From contig JAILWY010000008.1 of the NCBI GenBank assembly GCA_022113835.1, positions 736,001 through 800,000 of the forward strand: a DNA stretch of 64,000 nucleotides. The letters are read 5' to 3'. Position numbers and translations under genes: made by a program. Numbering within the stretch: the stretch's first letter is position 1; each line of letters begins with the position of its first letter. The stretch is from Atopsyche davidsoni. Its lineage: Eukaryota; Arthropoda; Insecta; Trichoptera; Hydrobiosidae. Shown one piece after another: positions 13,695 through 25,174 of the stretch. The notes beneath the pieces were generated by a model. The model was not told the origin of the DNA and did not search any database. It was given only the letters and a program-made list of their open reading frames with translations.

Positions 13695-16085
13695 TCAATT
13701 TCTTATTTTACTTAAGCGTTCAAACTTAGATGTCGCCGACCAAAGATCTTTTGAGAACTGCTCGGGGAGTTCAAAGGCTGCAAAGTGTCCTCCCGTTGAA
13801 AAATCAGTTATTTGAACAATATTAGCATACTTTTGTTTCAACTGCCAATCCATGGGGTAGAATATTTCATGTTCAAATCTTGCTAAAGCTGTTGGTACTT
13901 GAATGGAGATGCTGCAACAATTCAATCAAGTTATTTGTTATTATATAGTAAGTTATTTGGGTATTATTTCACATTTTGCTTGTTGAATACATCTAAAGAT
14001 ATTCTGTGTCACAAAAAGCATTCTGTCTGATGCAGTTACGGTAGTAACTTCTTTGATAGGTCAAGTATTTTAAAGATCAAGTCTCTGACTAATAAGATAA
14101 CATGTAGAGCAAATGCTGTAATGAAGTCAGAGTAAATGTTAGGAGTTCAAATGTACAGTCTATCAAGATATGGTAAAGTTTTTAGAGCTTAAGTATTTGT
14201 ACAAAGCTGTAAATCTCCCTATGCTTGTACCTGTCCAAATCCAGTTTTACTACAGCTTTGTTGAACGATTCAGCATACAGACGCATTGATGTTGTTATAC
14301 ACTGACTGTCCCAGTAAACCATGATATTGTCGAGGAGCTGTGTCTCGGTGTAAGCTTTAGTGAGTCCGCCATCTTGTAGTTTCTTCCAAGCGGGGTTGGT
14401 CCAAGTTGAGAATTTTTCCAAAATGTATGCTGCCAAGCCGACAGGTGAATCTCTCAACCCAACACCTGGAAGCATCATAATAGTTAAATAAATCAATACG
14501 TTGATTGCTTGCATCCTCTACAGGTACATAAAAAAATACAACACTCATGGATAGGAAGTGGCAAGTGTGATCTTTGATAATCTCTGAAAGAATGAGCCAA
14601 CCAAGACATAAATATTTACCGACTGTATCAGGTTTAGTCGCCTGTATATGGAAGTATCCTGTCTCCTCTATCAAGAATGAATACTTGTCTTCCATAGGGT
14701 AGAGTTTCTTTTCATTTTCCTTAGAAACGAACAGTGAAGGGTACCAGCTACCAATAAAATGCTTTAATGTAGATAGAGTTGTTTGAACTGCAGGCATGTT
14801 TGTATGGTATCCGAGTAAATTTTCCGGATACAAAATTGCCATTGTGCTAGTTATAATTGAGCCCCAGTCTCCTCCTTGGATCACATATTTATTGAAACCG
14901 AGACGCTTCATGAGGTTTCTCATGACAACGGCCATCTTTGCAGAGCTCATTCCTGGTTTTGCTGCTGCCTGAAAAATTGTGCAATCTTAACCAAAATTCC
15001 AATAATAAATAAATATATAATATAAATACCAAACAAATTTGGAAAAAATTTATAGTGGTCAAAGTAAGTTTATAAAGCATTTTAAATATCTTCCAATAAT
15101 ATTCGTAATACTTTTATTTTTCACAATTTGAAAAAATTCAACATTTATAATTTATTTATTTTATTTTGAATGGTAAAACGGGTAGTTTTAAAGTAAAGCA
15201 ACACGTTTGTAACATTGCATTCTTTGGCGTAACTTCTTTAATAAATATGGGTACTTATAAATATTTCTCTACTATGATATTCTATAATGATTTAGTTGAC
15301 AAAATTACACCACATCTAGTCAAAGATTATTTAGCAAGCGATATTTGTTTATTTCATTTTTCTACAACGAGTGCCGTAATACTTTGTACTATTGTTCAAT
15401 ATACATACTTGAGAATATCCATATCCAGGAAGATTCGGTACAACAACCTCAAACACAAAGTTATATTCAGGATTCGGTGTTGTCAGTAAGGGAATTGATT
15501 TATAAAATTCCACAACACTTCCAGGCCAACCGTGCAGCAAGAGGATCGGAATGACTTTGAGGTTACTTTTTTTTGGCTTCACGTGGATGTAGTGAAGGTC
15601 CAACCCTTGAATGTTCGTTTTGAATTGAGGAAATTGATTGAGATACGTTTCTCTTTCTTTAAAGTCATACTTTGTATTCCAGAATTCTACAATTTTTTGT
15701 AAATATTTGTTATTAAATCCGTACTCAAAGCCAATGCCTTCCAAAGGTTCTGTGTAAAATTGTGCCCTTCCCAATCTTGATTTCAAATCCGCCACCATCT
15801 AAAAAATAGTAAATATATGTTAGTTTTATTTGGCTATCTTGATAGTTGTGAAGCTCGGAGTTTAGATGCTAATATGTAATATTGTTTGCTTACATCTGGT
15901 TTAAATTCAATTTTGAACGGCCTAATTGAAGTGTCCTGATTTTTAGGTGCCTTTCCAGGTCCCCAATATTCATCGACATCAAACTCTGGTAATGGCGCCT
16001 CCTTGATTAAGCTATGAGACATGTAACCAACCCCTGCAGCTAATATTGCTGAGATTATAAGCCATGTCTTTCTACAGCATCCCAT
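13695..16085 (-). CDS. JHEH: Juvenile hormone epoxide hydrolase, intact
   Basis: Five exons: 16085-15894, 15798-15409, 14968-14620, 14465-14231, 13911-13695, with GT-AG introns in phases 0, 0, 1, 2. They give 460 residues, the usual JHEH length. The enzyme hydrolyses the epoxide of juvenile hormone and is bound to the microsomal membrane. A hydrophobic N-terminal anchor (about residues 7-22) precedes the YWGPG motif of the N-terminal epoxide hydrolase domain. The alpha/beta-hydrolase fold follows, with oxyanion motif HGWP (153-156), nucleophile Asp228 in GGDWGS, Tyr299 in ETGYFH, Tyr374, an acidic residue near Glu404, and base His431 in GGHF. These match the catalytic set known for JHEH and microsomal epoxide hydrolases. 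An acceptor (ttactttcag) lies five bases before the ATG, so a non-coding first exon is expected upstream. It lies head-to-head with a second family member at 20.2 kb. Confidence 0.93.
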
Positions 16086-19000
16086 CTTGGCTGAAAGTAA
16101 AATTAATATTTCGAAGGCATTCATATGAGATGTTTAGATGATTGCTTTAGTACCTAACCGCTAATTACCTATTTTCTAAATGATTTTCAATAAACTGAGA
16201 CTTTATTTAAAATTTGAAAAATTACTTATATTTAGTAAATACTAGAGCAATATCATGAATGGAATTTTTTTAAAAGATGTCTATTAATTTTTCTCAGTTG
16301 ATATTTTAATAATTATATTAAAATAGCAACTATAGACGCTTAAGAAACAAAATAAACATTTTTATTTGCTAATTTTTTGGTTTTACAATGGGGAATTATT
16401 ATTAACATTCAGATTCACACAAAACACTTGCACATTCAACCAAGGAAATAAATTTGAATTCATTCAAAAGTTATAATAATAAATTTAGAAAAAAAAATTT
16501 TTTTTAATTTTAAAAAAAATTTAAATTATAACTTTTATTTATCTCTACAACCAATATAAATACAAATTTCAATTCATCGTTATAATCATACATTAAATAG
16601 AAGGAAATAAAATTAAATTCGACATGTCTAACCTGTTTTTTGGGTGACGAATTAAAAACGAAAGTAGGTAATCCTAAAATAATTTTAAAAAACACCAAAC
16701 ACTCGAGCACCTACCTGAATGAATTGAATATTATTTACTATTATAATTAATCCATCTTTACTTGATATTTCTTGCACTCAACTTTATTTACTTACTTGTA
16801 CACCAGAAATATGATACAGACAAAACACTAATGCAAATTGTGTTAGGTTAGGTCACTGAAGGACAAACAGGGGGAATAATCAAATACGAAAGCAGAAAAG
16901 ATCGATCGAATGGTAATTAATGCGCATACTTGCAGAGTTCAGAAGAATATGATCGCATCGACACTTCAGAAGATGGAGTCCGATTCACAAAGCCGGCTCG
17001 ACTGTCAGCGTTATCGCTCACTTGTGGCCAATTATCACGCAAAAGGACGCGTCACGAATTATTCATACGCATTCTCATACTTGAGGGTTTCGGTATATTT
17101 TCAACTGGATATTAAAAATCATATTCTCGCGGCGAGGACCTCCTCGTGACCCCCTCGGGAACCCTCAGGGGGGCCCACCAAGGAGCCCCGGAGTGGACCG
17201 AGTCATCCAAACCAAGACACTGCTAAGCAAAATGCTTCATAATATTTAAACGGGTATGCAGTTATTATAAAAATTAATCATAAAATAAATTACCAATTGA
17301 AGTCATTTTTTTTTTCATCCAAATTTATCCCAAAACAATACGAATCAATATTTTCTTATTGGGTATATTTTGGTGTCAGTGCACGGGACTGCGAGCTCAG
17401 AATGCATCTGCACCGATTTGGAGGTTTACCTTGGTGACCTTGAACTGTCCAAGTAAATCCCCCGTTCAAGTATTTTTGTAGCGATTACACAAAAAAGCAC
17501 TCGCCGAAGAGATAATTTAAATTTAACGCCAAACGACGATTCAAGCAAGCTGATATAAAAAAACACGCTTAGCACAAAAAAAAATTGAGCAATCGCAAGT
17601 AAAATGACCACTCAATCAGCACAAAGTAAGTATGCTATTTTACAAAAAAAAACACTCACAAACAGTCACAATTTTGATGCAAAAATACCTTGAGCATATC
17701 ACATATATTTGAACGATCAGAACCACAAATCGAAGGTACATCAATTGTAACAATATCGACAGGTGAGTGTAGGTAAATTATTACTTACAGTTTTGATATT
17801 TTGGCACCTCAAAATGACACCCGACAAGGATGGCTCGAAACTGACAATCGTGAATCCAATCCCCGACTATTAAAAACTAATCTAGCTCTGTTACAAAAAC
17901 GAGTACATACTCTGATATGACATTCAGATACTAGCTGAAATACAATTTCGATTCTGGCGATTAAAAGGAAATCAAAGTACACGTGTTTATCAAAAATAGC
18001 ACTTACCGTTAGTGGAAGGAGACCCGCTCGTGCCGGGACTGGTTCTGTTTGATGTGTCGGTGTTATATTCCAACAGAAAAATCGTTACTTTATCTCTGAA
18101 TTAAACAGCGAGTAAACTAAAGTCGCCGCCTCAGGGCCGCCCGAGGAGTCCAGCTCGTGACTCGGAGCAGCTGATGACCGCACACTTCAATGCATTGCTT
18201 AACACTTTATTTGGATACTATTTTTTATTAGCATTATTTAGCCAGTTTTTAATTCTAAATTCAGGCAATCGATTACCAGAAATAAATATTTATTTCGAAT
18301 CCGCGTGACGTACTTCGTGATCACTGTTCAACTGAATCCTTCTTTAGGAGCACGGGTCAAATTGTATAGTATTTTTTTTATATATGGCAATTTTACGCCT
18401 TTGGCGTGTAAACGTGTCATTTTAGGGGAATATATTAATACAAATTACAATAAACCCGTTGAGATAAGTAATTGATATGCCGCTGGGCCGTTGCCCTGCA
18501 ACGATACGAAATACCTGAGTTTGCACTTTACTCACTTACGATGAGTTGATATCCTTCAATTTTTTTTGTACCAGATGCTAATAAAAGCACGGTAATAAAA
18601 AAAATAATTGCCTCAACGTTTAATTTGCATAATAGTTTTGCACTTCGATCAAATAATGATACTGATAAAATTTAATAGAGATAAAACCAAATCGATAAAT
18701 CGTTACACTCATTGCATAATACTATATATACATATATATTCTCCCTGACATATTATCATGTATAATGAATATGAATAATACAATGTTTCAAAATCATAAA
18801 AGTATTTTTGTTATTGTAAGTTTTTTTAGGTTGGACTCAATCGGTGTTACCTTATCATTTATTTTAAAGTGAATTCAAGGTGAAGTATAATGCCGGCGCT
18901 CGTTATCAGAGGGTCACTCCGGGTCATGGGTGGATCAGGTGCCGAGAACGGAATATCACCCGGCCAGAGGCGGAGGATATCCCCTGCTGGATCAAAGACA

Positions 19001-20171
19001 TATCCGAGTGCCACCTGGTTGGCAACTCAGTCAGTTGCACGACCCCTGCGCGCGAAAGATAAAATATGGCTACCCGTTCGAAATCGTCAGAAGTAAACAT
19101 ATAATTTTTTATGTAATGGAATTTTATTACAATAACACTTTTTAATATACTGGCCGGGTAAATTATATTTTTAATGCCTTTTGGGGATGATATCTTCACC
19201 GAGAACCATATTGTTGGCAGCGGCGATTCATGTATCGCAAAGACAGCGCGCTAAGGAACGAACATGGCCGTGAGTCTGGAGATGTCACTGTAATTCATCA
19301 TTCAGATATTTTTACGGTGCTGAACAACAGTAATTTTTAATATTTATTTGTCATTTTGATGTTTATTTAATTATTTATATTTTTCGATGAATTTTTTGGG
19401 ATTTTTCCAAATATTAAAATTACTAAAGTCATCGCAATCACAAACCTGCCAAATGGCAAGGATATTGCGGTTATATTTTTGGTATTTGTGTTTTCATATT
19501 CATTGTTCATGAAGTATTAAAAATTTAATCAGATGTTACCAAAGCCCATGGTTGACCTTTGACTCTATTTTTTTTAAAATATATTTGTTTGGTTTCAGAA
19601 CCTACGTTTATCAGCTTATCTGAACCCATATGTCTTCTGTTAACAGAATAAAGATAATAATCTCGATAATAGATCTATTCAAATTTAAATTTTCTTACCC
19701 ACCACGAGTCGCTACTTTTCATTGCAGTAAAAATACAAATATCACATTGACCAAAAATAATATTCACTTATTGCATAACACGAACATTTTGCATTTTCAT
19801 TCCCAAGCAAATCCAACAAAGTCTCGGCCACCACTTGTAACATTTTTTCTGACTCTGTTCGAAGAATTTACCATTGATTGAGTCCATACAACTAGGCGGC
19901 AAGGTAATACACATATTATTTAATAAATTTCCACTAATTTTAAAGGTAGGGTCATTTAAACCGCTACGTGGTTCGGCGCTGATTAAATTTACTGAATAAC
20001 AAATATGAAAACCCAAACGGTTAGAAAGATTACAATACTTTTTATTTATGAGTCTTAATCATATGGCAATTCGTGTTGTTGTTTTAATTGGACTATTACA
20101 AACGAAACCAGTCTAATTTTTTGAAAGACCACTTTATCGAATTCCCTGAAAGTATTTATTATTATTTTCAG
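16086..20171. other. Intergenic region between divergent JHEH genes
   Basis: About 4 kb separate the two divergent JHEH-family start codons. The region should contain both promoters and non-coding first exons, because each ATG lies at or just after an acceptor. Visible items are a strong minus-strand donor at 18,006, a GC-rich patch at 17130-17210, and a GC-rich block at about 18890-19080 that does not resemble a gene I know and may be a repeat fragment. The rest is AT-rich. Confidence 0.5.
18007..18180 (-). other. Candidate non-coding first exon of JHEH
   Basis: On the minus strand a strong donor (ctaacg followed by gtaagt) ends at 18007. It is preceded by a GC-richer stretch without a long frame, ending about 18180. 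A 5' UTR exon is expected because the JHEH ATG at 16085 follows an acceptor at once. The outer boundary is a guess. Other donors nearer the gene, for example around 16,795, are also possible. Confidence 0.25.
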
Positions 20172-23100
20172 ATGCTAGGCAAGGTATTGAAGATGCTCAA
20201 GAGGCTGGTGGTTCTCAGTTTGGTCTTGTTCGTGAGCCTGCAGGTCTACAGTGTGCTCTTCAAGGTCCACCAGCTTCCAGACCTGGAGCTCGATCAGTGG
20301 TGGGGACCCAAGAAAGCTCCGAATACACCACTGGACGACAGCATCACAAATTTCACCATCGAGTTCACACCCGAAGTGAGTTGGACTGAGCTCGATTATC
20401 ATGACTTGGAAAAAATATATAAAAAATTAAAATTAAAATAAACTGCCAAAGCATCAAAACTATTTTTACCCAATCTTATATTATATACTTATATAATCTT
20501 ATATTTTTACGAACAATGCTTACTGTATATCGTGGCCTGGTGTCGTAGTCTTTCCGACTACCGTACCTCTGTTACTGAGCGAGAATTTGAATTGTTATAT
20601 GGATAGTATATGTGAAACTGATCCAACTAGTTGCTAAAGAAATATTAGATAGTCAGTATGCTTGGATTTGAAAAGAAAGCACTATTTTTTCATCGTTTTA
20701 CGTGTGAATTAATATAAAATATTTTCAGATGAAAAAATACTTACTGGACAGACTGAACAAGACAAACCTACCAACTCCAGCACTGGAAGGCATTGGCTTC
20801 CAAGACGGCTTCAACCACGACTTTCTCAAGGACATAGTCAACTTCTGGAAGACCAGGTACAACTTCGAATCCAGGCAGTCGTTCTTGAACGCGTACCCTC
20901 ACTTCAAGACGAGCATCCAAGGCATGGACATTCACTATGTCCACGTGGTGCCGGAACAAACCGAGAACCTGAAGGTCATCCCTCTGGTCCTCCTCCACGG
21001 ATGGCCGAGTAGCTTCGTGGAGTATTTCAAGATGGTGCCGTACCTGACCACGCCGCGACCTGGGAAGACGTTTGTCTTTGAACTGATTATTCCAAGTCTT
21101 CCTGGATTTGGTTACTCACAGGTAAGACGCTTCATTTCCTTTAGGAGGCGCTTCAAGATTAATTATATAAAACAACTTACGATTTCATAGTTAATATTGC
21201 GATATCCAGGATGATTCTAAACGTCATACTAAAAGTACTTTTACCAATTTTTTTCCATTTTGAAAAATCTGCATATCCAAAAAGCTATCAAATTTGTGGT
21301 TAAGCCATTTTAAGTATAGATTTATCACTTACCGATAGTCGCCGGTAAACGCCAGATATCATGACGTCATAGCATGGATAATGCTTATTTTACAATTTTA
21401 TCTATCTAAATTATGTTAAAAATATTATAGCACATAATTTTAAAGAATCAAATATTGTCTATAAAAAAGAATTCTTATAAACAATGTAAGTTTTATATTG
21501 CAAGGAAAAAACATACTTAATTGATTAGCTACGAGAATACGATATTATTAATTTGGGAGCGCATTCGCCTTTCAAGAGTCAGACAATATTATGTTACGTA
21601 CTTCCAGGGTCCCTCGAAGCAAGGTTTCAAGGCCCACCACGCAGCGGTGGTCGTGAAGAACCTGATGGACCGCCTTGGCCATCACAGATTCGTCGTCAAG
21701 GGGGGCGGGAACTGGGGCTCCATGGTGGGAAGCGCCATGGCGACCATCTTCCCCAAAAACGTGATCGGGTACCACACCAACTTCCCCCTGGTTCAGAACG
21801 ACCTCGCTATAGCAGAGCTCATTTTCTCAGCCATAGTTCCTCAATTTTACGACGCAGGGAAAGCTCCAGCGAGGATTCGAACAACCAACCAACTTCAATA
21901 CATTCTGCCTTCTTATTTTTATAAGTACATCCAAGCCTTCCAGCACGATACCGTAGGTAAGTACATTATATGTATAAATATATATTTTTATGACTAACTT
22001 TTCTTGGTTATAGTCTTGGTTATAGTCTTGTAGGTCCATGCCCAAGGAGTGGGAATCATACTCTGACCTAATACGTCAGGTTTGTGGGCGCGTAAAATTC
22101 TGACCAACCAGGCAATAGATTACAAATGTCACAGTGTTTTTGTAATATTTGCAACATTATAAATTATTTTTTAGAGTATGGATTATATTTTAACTAAACT
22201 TCGCTGTCCTGAATTTTTAAGTATTTTTCTTTATTCAGAGTAACTTTATTTTATATTTTCTGCTAGTCTCTGAATACATTAGTAATTATATTGGAATGCA
22301 CAACCCCTTTATTATCTCCCTATTATTAACGTTATTGGGTGTTGGATTTTCAGATTTCTGAAAAACGACTGTAAATTTTTCGACGAATTGTTTCATACGA
22401 CGGTAGTGACTCATTTAGATCTCTCCTCTTGTTCTCTCAAGTCTGCAAGTCTTCATCTAATGTCACCATTCATTGCAGGTGCCGCCTTCGAAGATTCCCC
22501 CGCAGGCTTGGCAGCAGGCATCTTGGAGAAGTTTGCTTTGTGGACTAACGCCACGTACATCCACAGGGCTGATGGTGGACTCACAAAGAAGTTCATAATG
22601 ACAGAGCTTCTGGACAATGTCATGGTTTATTGGCACAGCAAGTGCATCACCACGTCTACAAGAGTGTTTGGCAACTCTTTCTCCGAAAACAACCCACATG
22701 GTGTTGAAAGGTATGACAACTCACAAGGATTGACTTACCCCCATTTTAATAAAGCCTTATTAAATAGAACAATGATTACTTGATAACTAAGTAGGTACGT
22801 CACCTTTACTATTGGTAAATCATATGTCGTTTATTTGATAATACATAAGATTACGTACAATATTGCAATCATTTAATTTAATAATTAGATGCGATGCAAT
22901 TAATTCAATCAGTCATTCAAAACTTGGATGTTGTGTATCACAATTGGTTTCTAAGGTGCAAGTATTTTTCATCTGTTATAACTATACATACATATATATT
23001 TTAGGGTTCCTACGCAAAAAAGCGTTCCAGTTGCGATTGCGAAGCTCATGTACGATCACATAAACGAGCACAGCACACATGTCTACCGCTCCAAATTCAC

Positions 23101-23242
23101 CAGCCTTGTCCGGCTGTCTGAAGTCCAGACCGGTCATTTTGGATCCTTCGAGGCTCCTGATATGATGGCTGCTGATATATGGGCGGCCATGGTGCAGTTT
23201 GGAGAGTTCCACAAAGCAGTCTCTAAAAAAACCGAATTGTAA
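20172..23242 (+). CDS. JHEH-like protein lacking the catalytic Asp (probable pseudoenzyme)
   Basis: Five exons: 20172-20375, 20729-21121, 21608-21956, 22479-22710, 23005-23242, phases 0, 0, 1, 2 as in the minus-strand JHEH. They give 471 residues. A hydrophobic anchor (about residues 11-28), the WWGP motif, HGWP in exon 2, and GHF with His437 are all present. The nucleophile motif reads KGGGNWGS: the Asp is Asn234 and one Gly is extra. The position equivalent to Tyr374 is Phe379, and ETGYFH is not conserved. Loss of the nucleophile and one oxyanion Tyr predicts little or no epoxide hydrolysis. However, all splice sites and the frame are intact, so it is not a plain pseudogene. It may bind hydrophobic ligand without turnover (inference). 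Its exons are clearly more GC-rich than those of the intact paralogue. The ATG directly follows an acceptor (attttcag), so a 5' UTR exon is expected upstream. Confidence 0.88.
20525..20660. repeat. Repeat fragment in intron 1, shared with about 11,055-11,140
   Basis: The stretch around ctgttactgagcgagaattt, followed by gtgaaactgatcc, resembles one near 11,060-11,130 (ctgtaacttagtgagaattt, then gtgaaaccgattt). The two share order and spacing, so they are probably diverged copies of one small interspersed element. The family is not recognised. Confidence 0.4.
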
Positions 23243-23244
23243 AC

Positions 23245-23250
23245 AATAAA
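23245..23250 (+). terminator. Poly(A) signal of JHEH-like gene
   Basis: AATAAA two bases after the TAA stop. It would give a very short 3' UTR. No better candidate is seen within the next 100 bases. Confidence 0.35.
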
Positions 23251-23666
23251 TATTAATTGACAAATACATATTTGACTTTCATTGAGGTGTGTAATAATGT
23301 TATTTTTTAAGATGTGGTATATATTATTTTCTAGACGAATATGTATTAACACACTATGTAAATATACCAGGCCGCTCATTGCTGTCATCAGCATCCATCT
23401 CGTTCCATCCATCAGCCCCATCCATTTCGCTCAAAAGGTATTGGTTCTCTTTAAACTGGAGACAATTCATGATATTAGCAGATTTTGATAAATATTCACG
23501 ATGAAAATTTTCATGGTTTTTCTTTTACAGTAAACGAGTTGCGGGATTTATTCGGATAATTTAGTATGTGTTTCGTGAACAAAACTGCTTGCCTTGATTT
23601 TGAATCCTGCTTCCTTCCGCGCTCCGCCACACAACCAGCGAATATCTCAGTTTAAATCGTCTAAAT

Positions 23667-24152
23667 CACTGGTTCCCAAAGTGGTCAATACCGACTCCCA
23701 GGGGTCGATTGTGCTCTGCAAGGGGTCGAAGATAGCGAAAAATTAAATTGGGGGTCCACGAACTGTAAATGGAGGTCTACGAGAGTGGATCACCAAAATT
23801 TAGGCATTCCGTAAATGTCATAATGCACTTAACTCAGATTGTACCTATGTAATAATGCTGTTAATCCTGCATTATGGACTATCGCAAGAAGGTTTTTGAT
23901 AGCTTTTCCGTCTTCATACCACATGGAAAAAGGTTGCAGTGCAGTTGTCAACCTTCTTACAAAAAAAATAAATAGTTATTCAATGTTTACATACCGACAT
24001 AAAATATGGTGCACCTGTATATCAGATACCAAAAATATGTTTGAAGATGATGATTTTGTAAAAATTCAATATTAGCAAGGCTACGAAAAGTCTACGAAAA
24101 GTAGGAAAACTCGACAAGGGGTCGACGGGACAAAATAGTTTGGGAACCTATG
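23667..24152 (+). mobile_element. Deleted hAT-type transposon
   Basis: A 486-bp element has imperfect terminal inverted repeats, cactggttcccaaa at the left and tttgggaacctatg at the right, matching at 12 of 14 positions. It is flanked by a perfect 8-bp direct repeat, gtctaaat, at 23659-23666 and 24153-24160. An 8-bp target duplication and this TIR type are hallmarks of hAT elements. It contains a remnant of the transposase C-terminus and lies between the JHEH-like gene and the PHYH array. Confidence 0.8.
23860..23973 (+). pseudogene. hAT transposase C-terminal remnant
   Basis: About 38 codons read NPALW, then FLIAFPSSY, EKGCSAVVNLLTKK. This resembles the C-terminal dimerisation region of ZBED/SCAND3-like (hAT-Charlie/Buster) transposases, where a Phe-Pro-[ST]-[ST]-Tyr motif precedes Glu-x-Gly-[FC]-Ser-x-Val. 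The rest of the transposase is absent, so the element cannot move on its own. Confidence 0.65.
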
Positions 24153-25174
24153 GTCTAAATTCTAAATCAATGTCAAGGGATAACGTGCTTTGATGATTTT
24201 GTTTTGATGATGGCGGGTCATTTCTGTTATCAAGATCACTTTATGGGAGTGTGATCTCTGATGAAACGTTTGTGCGACTAATTTTGCCATGAGGCGACTC
24301 TAGAATTTTAAGCTCCCAATGGAAGAAATTAATCAATTTAGACCAAGAAAATAATTAATATAGAGATTTTGCGATTAGATGATCGCTTATAATGAATTCA
24401 TACTTTACAAAATAAATTGGGTATTGTTTACTTTAAAAAGTATTTGGTTTTCCTTATCACTATATTTAATGTCTATTTTTGTGAAAAACCACGTTTTTCA
24501 AAGATGCAATAAGAAAATTATTTTAATTTGCATTTTTACAATATGAAAAGTCGCCATTAGGGGTCTTCCACATAACTGCGTCAATATAACTGTCATGTTT
24601 ATTTTTGACCTTTTCTCTGACACCAATAAACATGAAGATAATTCCTCCAGCAATAATAACATCACAGATTATAATTAATTATTTTATCAATTCTCTGCCC
24701 ATTTTTTCTGGAAACATCACTATAATATCTAAGCTAGTATTTTTTTTTATAATCATGAATAATAATTCACGTCACAGTTTCGACGGCAGGGGCCCTTCAC
24801 CAGGAGTATTTAATTAATTAAATACCTAAACATAGAAACGACCTTGAATTTTCCGGAATATATAAAATGTTATTTATCTTGTGAAAACTTGCTACATCGG
24901 CTAGCACACTTGCAAACCACGCTCGGTTACAGTGCCGAAATGGTTCAATCGGATAGGGTACTCAGCCGCGATTTCCCATCCGTGTTGCAAGCACTTTTGA
25001 TAGGAATTTTTCACGTCGTTTCATGGGTAAATATTAAGTAATTAATAAAACTAAGCATCGCGATGGAATTGTTGGCCATAGCTTTACGCGGACGTCATTC
25101 CCTGCAGTTCATAATTGTCAATATTCCTAGAAATAGTTTCAGTGCGGAAACATTTCACTGAGTTCTTAGCAAAA

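Larger units (their letters stand above)
23243..25174. other. Intergenic region with hAT relic, upstream of PHYH copy 1
   Basis: Besides the hAT element, the sequence is AT-rich. A patch at about 24900-25020 with a tRNA A-box-like phrase could be an old SINE head but has no clear B-box. The PHYH copy 1 promoter must lie in the last few hundred bases. No TATA box is evident. Confidence 0.4.

Noticed and set aside
15166..15554. Plus-strand open frames opposite JHEH exon 2 and its intron
   Set aside because: The minus strand there carries a clear JHEH exon with splice sites. The plus-strand frames are antisense shadows.
18890..19080. Exon of an unknown gene in the GC-rich block between the JHEH genes
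   Set aside because: Frames are short on both strands, splice sites are poor, and the composition resembles a repeat fragment.
21553..21924. Second plus-strand frame over JHEH-like exon 3
   Set aside because: It is a frame-shifted reading of the real exon, rich in Arg, Ser and Pro because of the GC-rich codons.
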